DNA of 64,000 bases from Pseudomonadota bacterium (GTDB lineage Bacteria > Pseudomonadota > Alphaproteobacteria > Rhizobiales > Xanthobacteraceae), in NCBI GenBank assembly GCA_018240595.1, contig JAFEFL010000035.1, positions 62,001-126,000 of the forward strand, given 5' to 3'. The number at the start of each line of letters is the position of its first letter. The first letter of the stretch is position 1. This document shows positions 63,384 to 64,000 of this stretch, one piece after another. Both the position numbers and the translations under genes were made by a program. The notes under the pieces were generated by a model. The model made no database searches and was not told where the DNA came from. It saw nothing but the letters and a program-made list of their open reading frames with translations.

Positions 63384-64000
63384 CCGCGATCTTCCAGACC
63401 GTGCTGTTCATGCTGGCGGTGCTCGCCGCGGTCGCGGTCGCGGCCAAGCGCCTCAACATCGCGCCGTCGATCCTGCTGGTCGCCGCCGGCGTCGGCATGG
63501 CGCTGATTCCCGGCCTGCCGAATATTGCGCTGGCGCCGGAACTGGTGCTGCTCGTGTTCCTGCCGCCGCTGATCTATTCCGCCGGCGTGTCGATGAGCTG
63601 GCGCGAATTCAAGTACAATCTGCGGCCGATCGCACTGCTCGCCTTCGGTTGCGTCGTCTTCACCACCTGCACCGTCGCCGTTGCTGCGCATTACCTGCTC
63701 GGCTTCGACTGGGCGGCAGGCTTCCTGCTCGGCGCCATCGTCGCGCCGCCCGACACCGTGGCGCCGCTCGCCATCGCGCGCAGCCTCGGCCTGCCGCGCC
63801 GGCTGGTCGTCATCCTCGAAGGCGAAGGTCTCGCCAACGACGCCACCGCGCTGATCCTCTATCGTTTCGCGGTGGTCGCGGTGACGACCGGCGCCTTCTC
63901 GCCCACGCACGCGGCCGGCACGTTCGGCCTGATCGTGATCGGCGAAATCGTCTACGGCATCGCCGTCGGCTGGCTGTCGCTGCGGCTGCGCAATTGGGCA
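63380..64000 (+). CDS. CPA1-type Na+/H+ antiporter (3' end cut by the window)
   Basis: The frame is open to the right edge: 207 codons are visible. The product starts MTAIFQTVLFMLAVLAAVAV and has repeated membrane helices. PPLIYSAGVSMSWREFK, FLLGAIVAPPDTVAPLAIAR (the PPD of the ion-binding helix) and LEGEGLANDATALILYRFA (the ND motif) are typical of CPA1 NhaP/NhaA-like exchangers. It would move Na+ or K+ against H+. It overlaps the DUF1345 gene by ATGA. Confidence 0.93.
   Translation, partial: MTAIFQTVLFMLAVLAAVAVAAKRLNIAPSILLVAAGVGMALIPGLPNIALAPELVLLVFLPPLIYSAGVSMSWREFKYNLRPIALLAFGCVVFTTCTVAVAAHYLLGFDWAAGFLLGAIVAPPDTVAPLAIARSLGLPRRLVVILEGEGLANDATALILYRFAVVAVTTGAFSPTHAAGTFGLIVIGEIVYGIAVGWLSLRLRNWA

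Overview
The window is high-GC DNA from an alphaproteobacterium, most likely of the order Hyphomicrobiales (Rhizobiales), near the Bradyrhizobium/Pseudolabrys/Xanthobacteraceae group. This is inferred from gene order (J-protein, cobS, cobT, phytase-like, rpmB; ubiG beside lysC-ptsP-prfA-prmC-DUF4167; phaAB with divergent phaR), from several alphaproteobacterial families, and from many intergenic palindromic elements like those of Bradyrhizobium relatives. I support 62 protein-coding genes, two of them cut by the window edges. I see no tRNA, rRNA, CRISPR array, insertion sequence or prophage. Most of the window is chromosomal housekeeping DNA.

Layout. 1-9.5 kb: DUF3108 protein (cut), rpmB, an autotransporter, a phytase-like esterase, aerobic cobaltochelatase genes cobT and cobS, a J-domain protein and bolA. 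9.5-20.8 kb: corC-like gene, aroB, aroK, a 50-residue membrane protein, xerD, a cupin/GNAT pair, accA, an L,D-transpeptidase lipoprotein, a GIY-YIG protein and a PrpF-family isomerase. 20.8-33.4 kb: an HPF-like protein, YccF, an Asp/Glu racemase, secA, a parvulin, argJ, a MutT-like Nudix gene, an orphan Flp pilin, comF, grxC, a nitrilase-family gene and a DMT transporter. 33.5-44.9 kb: ubiG, then a radical-SAM gene and a DUF4130-UdgX fusion, then lysC, ptsP, prfA, prmC, a 687-base gap with predicted RNA structure, and a DUF4167 gene. 44.9-52.7 kb: a methyltransferase, gloB, a DUF985 cupin, a second DMT transporter, a second autotransporter and a tartrate-dehydrogenase-type enzyme. 52.9-64 kb: phaB, phaA and divergent phaR, a PAS-GGDEF-EAL protein, two hypotheticals, ggt, rpmF, mtgA, ispA, a DUF1345 protein and a cut Na+/H+ antiporter.

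The strongest candidate for an under-described system is the radical-SAM/UdgX pair at 34656-37353. It lies between ubiG and lysC, which I recall as divergent neighbours in many relatives. A GAAC-N7-GAAC box, the form of the alphaproteobacterial LexA operator, directly abuts the first start codon, with TTGACA upstream, so the pair looks like part of the SOS response. The second protein joins a DUF4130-type domain to a uracil-DNA glycosylase domain carrying the KRRIH loop of UdgX, the enzyme that stays covalently bound to uracil sites. The radical-SAM frame is broken by one in-frame TAG just before a tail containing QLSLF, a sliding-clamp-binding consensus.

Other points of interest are the structured RNA candidate at about 43479-43592, a PrpF-family gene whose natural start seems to be non-standard, several distinct intergenic repeat families (one with perfect 25-base arms), TTCWGAA palindromes near 1.3 and 5.2 kb, and a degenerate GGDEF domain joined to an EAL domain.
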